From Pseudomonas sp. 8AS (GTDB lineage Bacteria > Pseudomonadota > Gammaproteobacteria > Pseudomonadales > Pseudomonadaceae), in the NCBI RefSeq assembly GCF_902506505.1, contig NZ_LR733406.1:992001-1056000 (forward strand): a stretch of 64,000 bases of DNA, in the 5' to 3' direction. Positions within the stretch are counted from its first letter, which is position 1. The number at the start of each line of letters is the position of its first letter. Below the pieces are notes generated by a model. It ran no database searches, was not told the DNA's origin, and saw nothing but the letters and a program-made list of their open reading frames with translations. Of this stretch, positions 27,273 through 35,459 are shown piece after piece. The position numbers and the translations under genes were made by a program.

Positions 27273-27512
27273 ATGGACGAGGTACGGATCGCTCAACGAG
27301 GCCCCTACGCGGTGGATGTCTGCGCCGGGCAGGACTACTTCTGGTGTCGCTGCGGGCGCAGCGCCAGGCAGCCGTTCTGTGACGGCTCGCATCAGGGCAC
27401 CGGCCTGCGGCCGCTGAAGCTGCATGCCGAACGCAGCGAGACCCTGTTTTTCTGCGGCTGCAAGCACAGCCATACGCCGCCGCTGTGCGACGGTACGCAT
27501 AACGATCTGTAG
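27273..27512 (+). CDS. CDGSH iron-sulfur domain protein
   Basis: This 79-residue protein has two CDGSH-type motifs in tandem: CRCGRSARQPFCDGSH and CGCKHSHTPPLCDGTH. Each binds a [2Fe-2S] cluster with three Cys and one His, as in bacterial mitoNEET-related proteins. It probably works in cluster transfer or redox sensing. It lies 66 bases before the SDR gene on the same strand and may be co-transcribed with it. Confidence 0.93.
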   Translation: MDEVRIAQRGPYAVDVCAGQDYFWCRCGRSARQPFCDGSHQGTGLRPLKLHAERSETLFFCGCKHSHTPPLCDGTHNDL

Positions 27513-27578
27513 GGCATAAGCTGTTGCTGCTCGCCTGTTCGATTGAGCGGCGGCAGATTGCAGAACCAGGGGGCTCGT

Positions 27579-28418
27579 ATGTATCGCAAGGTATTCGCCA
27601 GCAAGGTGTTCGAACGCAAGGTGGTGCTGATTACCGGCGGCTGTGCCGGCATCGGCCGCGCCCTGGCCATGCGCCTGGCCCAGGCCGGTGCGCGCCTGGT
27701 GATCCTCGACCTGCAGCAGGCGGAGCTCGACAGCCTGCTGCAGCACCTGCGCGACAACCTCAACTGCGAGGCCATCGGCCTGTGCTGCGACGTGGCCGAT
27801 GCGCAGGCGGTGAAGCAGGCGGTGGCGCAGGCCTGCGAACGCTTCGGCGGCATCGACGTGCTGATCAACAATGCCGGCATCACCCACCGCAGCACGTTCG
27901 CCGAGACCGAGCTGGCGGTGTTCCAGCGGGTCATGGCGGTCAACTACTTCGGCGCCGTGCACTGCACCAAGGCGGCGTTGCCGAGCCTGGTGGCGCGGCG
28001 CGGGCAGATCATCGTGCTCAGTTCGCTGTCCGGCTTCGCCCCGCTGCTCTACCGCAGCGCCTACAACGCCAGCAAGCATGCCCTGCACGGCCTGTTCGAG
28101 ACCCTGCGCGCCGAGCTCAAGGGCTCGGGAGTGAACGTGATGCTGGTCTGTCCCGGCTTTACCGCCACCGACCTGCGCAAGAACGCCCTGGTCGGCGACG
28201 GCTCGGTGGCCCAGCAACCGCCGCTGGCGATCGGTAAGGTGGCTTCCGCCCAGGATGTCGCCGAGGCCATCTACCGTGGCGCCCTGCGTCGCCGGCGCCT
28301 GCTGGTGCTGTCCAACGTCAACTGGCGGGCGCGCCTGCTGGCGCGCTTCTTCCCGCGCCTGTTCGAGCGCGTGCTGCTGCCGCGGCTGTCCGGGTTGAAG
28401 CCCGGTTCCAGCCGCTAG
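27579..28418 (+). CDS. Short-chain dehydrogenase/reductase
   Basis: A 279-residue classical SDR. Cofactor motif TGGCAGIGRALA near residue 20, NNAGI near 95, and catalytic Ser...Tyr-Lys as SSLSGFAP and YNASKHAL. The C-terminal extension (RRRRLLVLSNVNWRARLLARFFPRL-like, basic and hydrophobic) resembles SDRs that associate with membranes and act on lipids or retinoid-like substrates. The ATG at 27579 follows GGGGG and gives a normal N-terminus; an upstream start is less likely. Substrate unknown. Confidence 0.9.
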   Translation: MYRKVFASKVFERKVVLITGGCAGIGRALAMRLAQAGARLVILDLQQAELDSLLQHLRDNLNCEAIGLCCDVADAQAVKQAVAQACERFGGIDVLINNAGITHRSTFAETELAVFQRVMAVNYFGAVHCTKAALPSLVARRGQIIVLSSLSGFAPLLYRSAYNASKHALHGLFETLRAELKGSGVNVMLVCPGFTATDLRKNALVGDGSVAQQPPLAIGKVASAQDVAEAIYRGALRRRRLLVLSNVNWRARLLARFFPRLFERVLLPRLSGLKPGSSR

Positions 28419-28458
28419 GGGGCGCACCTTGCGGCTGGGGCTGGCCTGAAGCCGGCTG

Positions 28459-28893
28459 TCAGTGGTTGTGCGGCTCGATATACAGCTCGTAGACCTGCTC
28501 CATGTCCCAGTAGGCCGCCTCGATCTTGTGCCCGTCGAGGTCACGGACGAAGCAGCCGTAGTAGGGCTCGCCGTAGTCCGGGCGTGGCCCGGGCGGGCCG
28601 TCGGGGCTGGCGCCGGCCTCCAGGGCGGCGGCGTAGAAGGCCTGCACGGAGGCCTTGTCCGGGGCGACGAAGCCGAAGTGGCTGCCGTTGCCGACGCTGG
28701 CCGGCTGGCCGTCGATCGGCGTCTGCACCCAGAACTCCGGGTACTCGCGGCCCCAGGCCACCGCGCCGGGATGGGCCAGGAGGCGCTTGCAGCCGAGGGT
28801 CGGCAGGACCTGGTCGTAGAAGGCCACGGCCTGCTCGAAGCGGTTGGTGCCGATCGAGACGTGGGACAGGATGCTTGGGTTTGCAGCGGACAT
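28459..28893 (-). CDS. VOC-family (glyoxalase-like) protein
   Basis: A 144-residue single vicinal-oxygen-chelate module pair: SHVSIGTNRFEQAVAFYDQVLPTLGCKRL, then GSHFGFVAPDKASVQAFYAAALEAG, and FVRDLDGHKIEAAYWD. Metal ligands would be His10, His72 and Glu in KIEA. Many such proteins are lactoylglutathione lyase-like or antibiotic-resistance-like enzymes; the substrate is not evident. Converges on the SDR gene. Start at 28893 follows GAGGAAGACGC. Confidence 0.88.
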   Translation of the reverse strand: MSAANPSILSHVSIGTNRFEQAVAFYDQVLPTLGCKRLLAHPGAVAWGREYPEFWVQTPIDGQPASVGNGSHFGFVAPDKASVQAFYAAALEAGASPDGPPGPRPDYGEPYYGCFVRDLDGHKIEAAYWDMEQVYELYIEPHNH

Positions 28894-28927
28894 GCGTCTT
28901 CCTCGTGGAATAAACCGTCCTGCCAGC

Positions 28928-29602
28928 CTAGCTGCTCTGGCTTTCCTCTGCCGGTTGCGGGGTGCAGAGCATGAAGCAGCGGAACAGCACCACCGTGGAG
29001 AACAGCTGGAGGAAGCCGTTGAGGATGTCCAGCAGCAGGCTGCCGACCGCATCCGGCTGTTCGCCGAGCAGCTGTAGGGTCCAGTCGTCGAGTAGCCACA
29101 GCGGCACTATCACCAGCAGTACGCAGGCCAGCAGCGACCAGAAGTGGCCGATGGTCAGCATGAAGCTTTCGCGCATGGCCTGCAGCGGCGTCAGCCCGCG
29201 CAGCACCAGCAGGTATTCGGCGAAGGCCAGTTTGACCATCACCCACAGCGCCGGCAGCACGAAGGCGCTGGCGGCCAGCATGATCAGCAGGGTACTCAGC
29301 CCGGCCAGCACGGCGAAGCTCGGCCACAGCAGCGCGCTGGCGGCCAGCAGGTTGCGCAGGCTCGGCCGGCGGCCCTGGCTGCGGGCGTCGAGGAACAGGA
29401 TCAGCGCGGCGCTGTACAGCGGGTAGACCACCAGGCCGACCAGCAGCTCGTAGGTGGGCGAGTGCGCCGGCGGCACCAGGCCGGCGACCACGGCGCGCAG
29501 CAGGCACTCCACGGCGATCAGCGGCAGGCACAGCGGCGCAATGCTGTGCAGGTTGCGGCTGAAGAAGATGAATGAATCGCGCAGGACGCTGAGTGGGTTC
29601 AT
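28928..29602 (-). CDS. YciC-family (UPF0259) inner membrane protein
   Basis: The 224-residue integral membrane protein starts MNPLSVLRDSFIFFSRNL and has about six hydrophobic segments with the pattern of YciC/UPF0259 proteins. In E. coli, YciC-type proteins have been linked to inner-membrane homeostasis. It is followed by the VOC gene 34 bases downstream on the same strand. Confidence 0.8.
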   Translation of the reverse strand: MNPLSVLRDSFIFFSRNLHSIAPLCLPLIAVECLLRAVVAGLVPPAHSPTYELLVGLVVYPLYSAALILFLDARSQGRRPSLRNLLAASALLWPSFAVLAGLSTLLIMLAASAFVLPALWVMVKLAFAEYLLVLRGLTPLQAMRESFMLTIGHFWSLLACVLLVIVPLWLLDDWTLQLLGEQPDAVGSLLLDILNGFLQLFSTVVLFRCFMLCTPQPAEESQSS

Positions 29603-29721
29603 GGCAGGGTTCGCGGCAGTACTTCAGCTTTCACTTTAGCCGATGGCCGGGGCCGGCGAACATGGGGCGGATGACCGCCGGCTGACGCATAATGGCCGCC
29701 GCGTTCACTACAGGTTTCCCC

Positions 29722-30201
29722 GTGAAGAAAATCGCCCTGTTCGCCGATGTGCAGAACCTCTACTACACCGTGCGCCAGGCCCATGGCTGCCACTTCAACT
29801 ATGCCGCCCTGTGGGCCGAGGTCATTGCCGGCGGGGAGATCGTCGAAGCCTACGCCTACGCCATCGACCGCGGCGACGCCAAGCAGCGGCAGTTTCAGCA
29901 GATCCTGCGCAACCTGGGCTTCACGGTGAAGCTCAAGCCTTACATCCAGCGCAGCGACGGCTCGGCCAAGGGCGACTGGGACGTGGGCATCTGTATCGAT
30001 GTGCTGGACGCCGCAGCGCGGGTCGACGAAGTGGTGCTGGCCTCCGGCGATGGCGACTTCGACCTGTTGCTGGACAAACTGCGCAGCGCCCACGGGGTGA
30101 GCAGCTGCGTGTATGGCGTGCCCGGGCTGACCGCCAACTCGCTGATCCGCGCCGCCGACCGCTATGTGCCGGTCGAGGGCGCGCTGCTACTGAAGAATTG
30201 A
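29722..30201 (+). CDS. NYN-domain (LabA/DUF88-type) putative ribonuclease
   Basis: A 159-residue PIN-like NYN domain. Acidic residues that would bind metal are in LFADVQNLYY, GDWDVGICIDVLD and LASGDGDFDLLLDKLR. Such proteins cleave RNA or act in RNA-linked regulation. The GTG at 29722 is preferred: the conserved domain begins KKIALFADVQN. An in-frame ATG at 29692 would add ten unconserved residues. It lies nine bases before a DEDD exonuclease gene, suggesting a shared nucleic acid task. Confidence 0.85.
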   Translation: MKKIALFADVQNLYYTVRQAHGCHFNYAALWAEVIAGGEIVEAYAYAIDRGDAKQRQFQQILRNLGFTVKLKPYIQRSDGSAKGDWDVGICIDVLDAAARVDEVVLASGDGDFDLLLDKLRSAHGVSSCVYGVPGLTANSLIRAADRYVPVEGALLLKN

Positions 30202-30210
30202 GGATGCCGG

Positions 30211-30813
30211 ATGCAGGACCGTATTGCCGTAATCGACTTTGAAACCACCGGCATGTCGCCGGCGCAGAGTGCCCGGCCGACCGAGATCGGCGTGGCGATC
30301 ATCGAGGGTGGCCGGATCGTCGAGCGCTACCAGAGCCTGATGAATGCCGGGGCGTGGATTCCGCCGTTCATTGAGCAACTCACCGGCATCAGCAATGCCA
30401 TGGTGCGCAGCGCGCCGCCGGTGGCCGAGGTGATGGGCGAGGTGGCCGACTTCGTCGGCAGCACGCCGCTGCTGGCGCACAACGCCGCGTTCGACGCCAA
30501 GTTCTGGGATGCCGAGCTGGCCCTGCTGCGCCGCACGCGCCAGCAGGAATTCGCCTGCTCGCTGCTGCTGGCACGGCGCCTGCTGCCGGAGGCGCCCAGC
30601 CACAAGCTGGGCAACCTCAACCGCTGGGCCAACCTGCCGGACACCGGCCAGGCCCACCGCGCGCTGGCCGATGCGGAAATGGCCGCCAACCTGACCCTGC
30701 TGCTGGCCAGCCGCCTGCGCGAGCGCCATGGCGTGGCCGAAGTCAGCCACGCCTACCTGTGCGGCCTGCAGAAGCTCTCGGCGGCCAAGGTGCGGGCGTT
30801 GCTCAAGGCGTAG
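30211..30813 (+). CDS. DnaQ-like 3'-5' exonuclease
   Basis: A 200-residue DEDDh exonuclease: motif I VIDFETTGMSP (Asp and Glu), motif II LAHNAAFDAKFWDAEL, motif III HRALADAEMAANL with the catalytic His and Asp. It resembles the epsilon proofreading subunit but is shorter and lacks the polymerase-binding tail, so it is likely a stand-alone repair or RNA exonuclease. Coupled with the NYN gene upstream. Confidence 0.9.
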   Translation: MQDRIAVIDFETTGMSPAQSARPTEIGVAIIEGGRIVERYQSLMNAGAWIPPFIEQLTGISNAMVRSAPPVAEVMGEVADFVGSTPLLAHNAAFDAKFWDAELALLRRTRQQEFACSLLLARRLLPEAPSHKLGNLNRWANLPDTGQAHRALADAEMAANLTLLLASRLRERHGVAEVSHAYLCGLQKLSAAKVRALLKA

Positions 30814-30893
30814 CCCGCCAGCCATTAGCTGGGCCCCGAGCGTGCGCAGCAGGTAAACTTGCGCCCTGTTTCTCCTCTTGCCGGTTACCTGCC

Positions 30894-32216
30894 ATGACTT
30901 TCGCCGCCCTCGGCCTGATTGACCCCCTGCTGCGCGCCCTCGACAGCCTCGCCTACCGCACCCCGACGCCGGTGCAGAAGGAGGCGATCCCTGCCGTGCT
31001 CAAGGGCCGCGACCTGCTTGCTGCGGCGCAGACCGGTACCGGCAAGACCGCCGGTTTCGCCCTGCCGCTGCTGCAGAAACTGACCCTGGAGGGCGGTCAG
31101 GTGGCGAGCAATTCGGTGCGCGCCCTGGTGCTGGTGCCGACCCGCGAGCTGGCCGAGCAGGTGCACCAGAGCATCCTGCAGTACGGCCAGAACCTGCCGT
31201 TGCGGACTTACGCGGTGTACGGCGGGGTCAGCATCAACCCGCAGATGATGAAACTGCGCAAGGGCATCGACCTGCTGGTGGCCACCCCCGGCCGGCTGCT
31301 CGACCTGTACCGGCAGAACGCGGTGAAGTTCAACCAGCTGCAGGCGCTGGTGCTGGACGAGGCCGACCGCATGCTCGACCTGGGTTTCGCCCGCGAGCTG
31401 GACCAGCTGTTCTGTGCCCTGCCGAAAAAGCGCCAGACCCTGCTGTTCTCCGCGACCTTCTCCGAGGCCATTCGCAGCATGGCCGGCGAGCTGCTGCGCG
31501 ATCCTGTGAGCGTCGAGGTCAGCCCGCGCAATGCCGCGGCGCAGAGCGTCAAGCAGTGGCTGGTGACGGTGGACAAGAAGCGCAAGAGCGAGCTGTTCCT
31601 GCACCTGTACCGCAGCCAGCGCTGGGACCAGGTGCTGGTGTTCGTCAAGACGCGCAAGGGCGTCGACGAGCTGGAGAAACTGCTGCTGGCCGCAGGCATC
31701 GCCGCCGACTCGATCCACGGCGACAAGCCGCAGCCTTCGCGCCTGCGCGCCCTGCAGCGCTTCAAGGACGGCGAAGTACGGGTGCTGGCGGCCACTGACG
31801 TGGCGGCGCGCGGCCTGGATATCGACGACCTGCCGCTGGTGGTCAACTTCGACCTGCCGATCGTCGCCGAGGACTATGTGCACCGCATCGGCCGCACCGG
31901 CCGCGCCGGCGCCACCGGCCAGGCGGTGTCGCTGGTGTGCGCCGACGAGGTGCAACTGCTGTCGGCCATCGAAGTGCTGATCCGCCAGACCCTGCGCCGG
32001 GTCGACGAGCCGGGCTTCGAGCCGGATCACCGGGTGCCGCAGACCGACGCCAGCGGCCAGGTGCTGAAGAAGCCGAAAAAGCCGAAGAAGCCCAAGGTGG
32101 TCGGCGGCAAGGCCGGCCTGGGCAAGTGGCTGGAAACCGAGGAGCCGGCTGCCCCCGTGGTCAGGGCCGTGCGCAAGGCACCGAGCTTCGGCGGCAAGGC
32201 GAAGAAGAAGCCCTGA
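30894..32216 (+). CDS. rhlE: DEAD-box RNA helicase, RhlE type
   Basis: A 440-residue helicase with the full DEAD-box set: Q motif (RTPTPVQKEAIP), AAQTGTGKT, PTRELAEQV, VLDEADRMLD, FSATF, ARGLDIDDLP and HRIGRTGRAG. The C-terminal 70 residues are lysine/proline-rich (KKPKKPKKPK) and likely bind RNA, as in RhlE. RhlE acts in ribosome assembly and RNA degradosome function. P. aeruginosa has two RhlE proteins; which one this is cannot be decided here. A TAAACT -10-like box lies at 30854-30859. Confidence 0.92.
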   Translation: MTFAALGLIDPLLRALDSLAYRTPTPVQKEAIPAVLKGRDLLAAAQTGTGKTAGFALPLLQKLTLEGGQVASNSVRALVLVPTRELAEQVHQSILQYGQNLPLRTYAVYGGVSINPQMMKLRKGIDLLVATPGRLLDLYRQNAVKFNQLQALVLDEADRMLDLGFARELDQLFCALPKKRQTLLFSATFSEAIRSMAGELLRDPVSVEVSPRNAAAQSVKQWLVTVDKKRKSELFLHLYRSQRWDQVLVFVKTRKGVDELEKLLLAAGIAADSIHGDKPQPSRLRALQRFKDGEVRVLAATDVAARGLDIDDLPLVVNFDLPIVAEDYVHRIGRTGRAGATGQAVSLVCADEVQLLSAIEVLIRQTLRRVDEPGFEPDHRVPQTDASGQVLKKPKKPKKPKVVGGKAGLGKWLETEEPAAPVVRAVRKAPSFGGKAKKKP

Positions 32217-32234
32217 TCAGCCTCCGAGACGTGG

Positions 32235-32678
32235 TTATGGGGCCTGGTGGCCGAGCTTGTGCATGGCCGCATCGGTCATGTCGTAGAGCATCAGGCAGAC
32301 ATGCTCGACCTCGCCCAGCGCGGCGGCCAGCGGCAGGATGGTGATGTTCTGGTACATGAAGTCGGCCTGGCCGGTGATCGGCCGGTAGCTCTTGAAGTGC
32401 AGCAGGTAGGGGCGCTGTTCCCACAGGCTGAAGGCGCGGGTGCCCAGCTGCACCACGCTTTCCACCTTGCGCCGCAGCCAGGGCTCGTCGATTTCGCCGA
32501 ACAGCTCGAACAGGCAGCGCCCCTGCACCGCGTCGCTGCCCAGGCCGGAGTGGTTCTCCATGAAGCTGTTCCACACCTCGATGCGGTAGCTGCGATCGAG
32601 CACTATCACCCCGACATCCAGGCACTGCACGATGTCGAGCAGCCAGTGCACTTCTTTGATATCGATCTGCGCCGGCAT
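32235..32678 (-). CDS. Stand-alone PAS-domain protein
   Basis: A 147-residue protein made almost entirely of one PAS fold: LLDIVQCLDVGVIVLDRSYRIEVWNSFMENHSGLGSDAVQGRCLFELFGEI, then a core with FMYQNITILPL and HVCLMLYDMTDAA. No output domain or membrane segment is present, so it must signal through a partner. It lies two bases after the receiver-CheC gene, the last gene of a four-gene operon, and probably senses a small molecule or redox state for that system. Confidence 0.85.
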   Translation of the reverse strand: MPAQIDIKEVHWLLDIVQCLDVGVIVLDRSYRIEVWNSFMENHSGLGSDAVQGRCLFELFGEIDEPWLRRKVESVVQLGTRAFSLWEQRPYLLHFKSYRPITGQADFMYQNITILPLAAALGEVEHVCLMLYDMTDAAMHKLGHQAP

Positions 32679-32680
32679 GG

Positions 32681-33679
32681 CTACTCCATCAGGTAGTGGA
32701 TTTTCTGGGTCAGGCGAGCCAGCGAGTCTTCGGTGAACAACAGCAGCAGGTCGAAGTGCACCGCATGGCCTTCCAGGCCGTAGCTGATCTCCACCGCCAG
32801 GGTCTGCTTCCAGCGCCGCTGGTTGAGGCTGATCAGCTGCTCGATGGAGGCGTGCTGACCAAGCAGCTGCGGGTGGCCCTGGGAGAAGCGCACGTCGATC
32901 TGCTCGGCGATGCCGGACAGGCAGGCGCCGATCAGGATGCTGGCCAGGTCGAGGAGCATCTCCGAGGTGTCCCGCTCGTCCTGCGGTTGCCAGCCGAGCA
33001 GGTTGGCGATGTCGGCGGTTTCCGCGTCGTGGAACAGCAGCAGCGCCTCGCCGGCGATGGCATCGCCGATGAAGCCCTGGCACACCGCGCTCAGGCGTTC
33101 GCCGCGCTGGGCGTCGAGCAGCGCCATGTGCAGTTCGCTGACCGCGAAGATGTTGACGTTGGGGATCGGCAGGCGCACGAAGACCTTCAGCACCTTGGCC
33201 AGCAGCGCGGCGGCGCGGCCCATGGCGACGTTGCAGACCTCGCGCAGGGCGTCGCGGAAGTTGACCCTGAGCGCCGGCTCGGCTCGCGGCTGGGGCGGCG
33301 CCTGGACGGCCGGCGGGTGGAACAGGCCCAGGCGGATCAGGGTGGCGCGCAGTTCCTCGGCGGCCACCGGCTTCTTGATGAAACCCAGCGCGCCCAGTTC
33401 CTGCACGCGGCGCAGGGCTTCTGCCTGAACGTCCCCGGAAACCACCACGACCCTGCTCTGCAGGCCTTCGGCGCGCAGCCGGGCGAGCACCTGGTAGCCG
33501 TCCAGCACCGGCATGGTCAGGTCGAGCAGCACCACCTGGCCGAGGCCCTGGCGAATCGCGGCCAGGGCCTCTTCGCCCTGGCTGGCCTGGCTGATGCGCA
33601 CCGGCCACTCGGGCGGCAGGGCCCGGATCAGCTGCTTGCGCGCCATGGCGGAGTCGTCACAGACCAGGAGTGGAATCAC
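32681..33679 (-). CDS. Response regulator fused to a CheC-like phosphatase domain
   Basis: The N-terminal receiver (residues 1-120) has acidic pair Asp8-Asp9, phospho-acceptor Asp53 in LLDLTMP, Ser81 and Lys103. The rest (about 138-332) is a CheC/CheX-type domain. Its first active site is intact: Asp143-x3-Glu147-x2-Asn150 followed by a conserved Pro, in FRDALREVCN. The second helix repeat (TSEMLLDLASILIGA) lacks the Asn, so only one site looks functional. Start chosen at GTG 33679; an upstream extension is unconserved and low-complexity. CheC domains dephosphorylate receivers such as CheY. Here the domain may act on its own or another receiver. Confidence 0.85.
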   Translation of the reverse strand: MIPLLVCDDSAMARKQLIRALPPEWPVRISQASQGEEALAAIRQGLGQVVLLDLTMPVLDGYQVLARLRAEGLQSRVVVVSGDVQAEALRRVQELGALGFIKKPVAAEELRATLIRLGLFHPPAVQAPPQPRAEPALRVNFRDALREVCNVAMGRAAALLAKVLKVFVRLPIPNVNIFAVSELHMALLDAQRGERLSAVCQGFIGDAIAGEALLLFHDAETADIANLLGWQPQDERDTSEMLLDLASILIGACLSGIAEQIDVRFSQGHPQLLGQHASIEQLISLNQRRWKQTLAVEISYGLEGHAVHFDLLLLFTEDSLARLTQKIHYLME

Positions 33680-33743
33680 CGCAGCACCACGCAGCAGAGG
33701 TTGGTTGGCAATAGCCCCAGCATAGCGGCCGGGCGGGGGCGGG

Positions 33744-35459
33744 TCAGTTCGGCGTGAACGAGTAGGTGTTGCGCCCGGCGTTCTTCGCCGCATACATGGC
33801 GCGGTCGGCCTGTTGCACCAGGGCCTCGATGTCGTTGCCGTCGCGCGGGAACAGGCTGACGCCCATGCTGGCCTGGACCCGTACCTCGTGGCCGTCGATC
33901 AGCATGGGCAGCTGGAAGCGATCGTGCAGTTTTTCCAGGATGGCGACGATGTGCTGGGGATCCTCGACCACCTCGAACAGGATGACGAACTCGTCGCCGC
34001 CCAGGCGCGCCACCGTATCGCTCTCGCGGGTGGCCGAGCGCAGCAGGTTGGCCACCGCCTGCAGCACATGGTCGCCGAGGCTGTGGCCGAGGCTGTCGTT
34101 GAGCTGCTTGAAGTGGTCGAGGTCGACGAACAGCACGGCCAACTGCTTGCCGCTGCGCCTTGAGGTGGCCAGGGCATGCTCGAGGCGCTCGAAGAACACC
34201 CGGCGGTTGGGCAGGCCGGTCAGCGGGTCGTGCCGGGCCAGGTGCTCGAGGGCGCTGCGGCTGCGGGTCAGCTCGTCGAGGTGGCTGAGGATTTCCTCCT
34301 GCATCTCGCGGAAACTGTGTGCCAGCTGGCCCAGCTCGTCCTGGCGGCGCGGCAGTTCGCTGATCCGCCGCTCCCGGGAGAACAGCCGCACGGCATGGGT
34401 CATGCTCTTCAGCGGGCGGGTCAGGGCGCGCGAGGCGATGAAGGCAATGAACAGCGCAAGCAGGCTGAACAGCAGGACCACCTGGGCGATGCGTTGTCCC
34501 AGGCCGGTAGCTTCGGCCAGGACATGGCGCTGCGGCTGGGCCAGACCGAGGATGACGAAGCGTTCCTTGGTCTGCACGTTGGCCTGCACCCGCACGAAGG
34601 CGGCCACCAGGCGACCCTGCTGTGTCTTCTCGGCACTGCTGGCGACCAGGCTCTCGCGGGTTGCGCCGGTAATCAGTTGGCTGGCGCCCGGGAACTCATC
34701 CTGGAGGAACAGGCGGCGGCCCTGGTCGAAGCCGAAGGTGCGCTGTTTGTCCGGGTGGATCAGCAGATCGCCCCAGCGATTGCTCAGGTACACCTGGTAG
34801 TGCGCGGGCAGGTCGCTCTGCAGCTGGCTGAACAGGCGGTCGAGGTCGATGTTGATCACGATCAGGGCGAACACCTTGCCACTGCTGTCGGCCGCCGGGG
34901 TGGACGCATGCAGGGTCGGCTTGCCCAGTCCGGAGTGGGCACCCTGCTCATGGTTGATCACGATCGGCGACAGGCGCACTTCACCGGGCGGCAGGTGCAG
35001 GGCGTCGAAAACGTAGGGGTAGTGGCCTTTTTCCTGCAGATCGGCACCGCTGACCGCGACCAGCTGCTCGCCATCGCGGTCCACCCGCACCCGCTCGAGG
35101 CCGTGGCCGGCCGTGCTGATCAGGCGGATCTGCACATACTCGGGGTGGATCTGCAGCATGGTGCGAAACAGCTGCGTCAGATGCTCTTCCACATGCTCAC
35201 GCAGCGCCTGGTTGCCGGACGTGGATAGTTCCTGAATCTGCGGGGCGGCGGCCAGCAAGCGGGCATCGTGGGCGATGTTCTCTATGCTGCTGCCCAGGTT
35301 GCGGCCGAGCACCTGGGCGGCGGTCAGCAGGTCGCGTTCTGCAGCTTTGAGCAGCATGTTGCGGCTGCTGTTGTAGGAGTAGTAGCCGGTCAGACCGGAA
35401 ACCAGGATGCCGAACAGGGCCAGCAGGGCGCCCAGCTTGAAGGCGATGCCGAACTTCAT
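33744..35459 (-). CDS. Membrane diguanylate cyclase (Cache-HAMP-GGDEF)
   Basis: A 571-residue membrane protein: membrane helix at about 7-28, a large periplasmic double-Cache-like sensor at 30-325 (RVDRDGEQLVAVSGADLQEKGHYPY region), a second helix near 335-355, HAMP, and a GGDEF domain at about 410-570. The active site is intact (ARLGGDEFVILF), and the inhibitory I-site RESD sits exactly five residues before it, so it should make cyclic di-GMP under feedback control. The start overlaps the stop of the upstream binding-protein gene (ATGA), arguing that the two form one receptor unit. Confidence 0.93.
   Translation of the reverse strand: MKFGIAFKLGALLALFGILVSGLTGYYSYNSSRNMLLKAAERDLLTAAQVLGRNLGSSIENIAHDARLLAAAPQIQELSTSGNQALREHVEEHLTQLFRTMLQIHPEYVQIRLISTAGHGLERVRVDRDGEQLVAVSGADLQEKGHYPYVFDALHLPPGEVRLSPIVINHEQGAHSGLGKPTLHASTPAADSSGKVFALIVINIDLDRLFSQLQSDLPAHYQVYLSNRWGDLLIHPDKQRTFGFDQGRRLFLQDEFPGASQLITGATRESLVASSAEKTQQGRLVAAFVRVQANVQTKERFVILGLAQPQRHVLAEATGLGQRIAQVVLLFSLLALFIAFIASRALTRPLKSMTHAVRLFSRERRISELPRRQDELGQLAHSFREMQEEILSHLDELTRSRSALEHLARHDPLTGLPNRRVFFERLEHALATSRRSGKQLAVLFVDLDHFKQLNDSLGHSLGDHVLQAVANLLRSATRESDTVARLGGDEFVILFEVVEDPQHIVAILEKLHDRFQLPMLIDGHEVRVQASMGVSLFPRDGNDIEALVQQADRAMYAAKNAGRNTYSFTPN

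Noticed and set aside
28408..28438. CCAGCCGC / GCGGCTGG inverted repeat at the end of the SDR gene as a terminator
   Set aside because: The stem is short, the loop is long and there is no T-run, so support is too weak to list it.
27159..29531. Minus-strand frame of 790 codons spanning CDGSH, SDR, VOC and membrane protein genes
   Set aside because: It crosses genes on both strands and contains only shadow composition.
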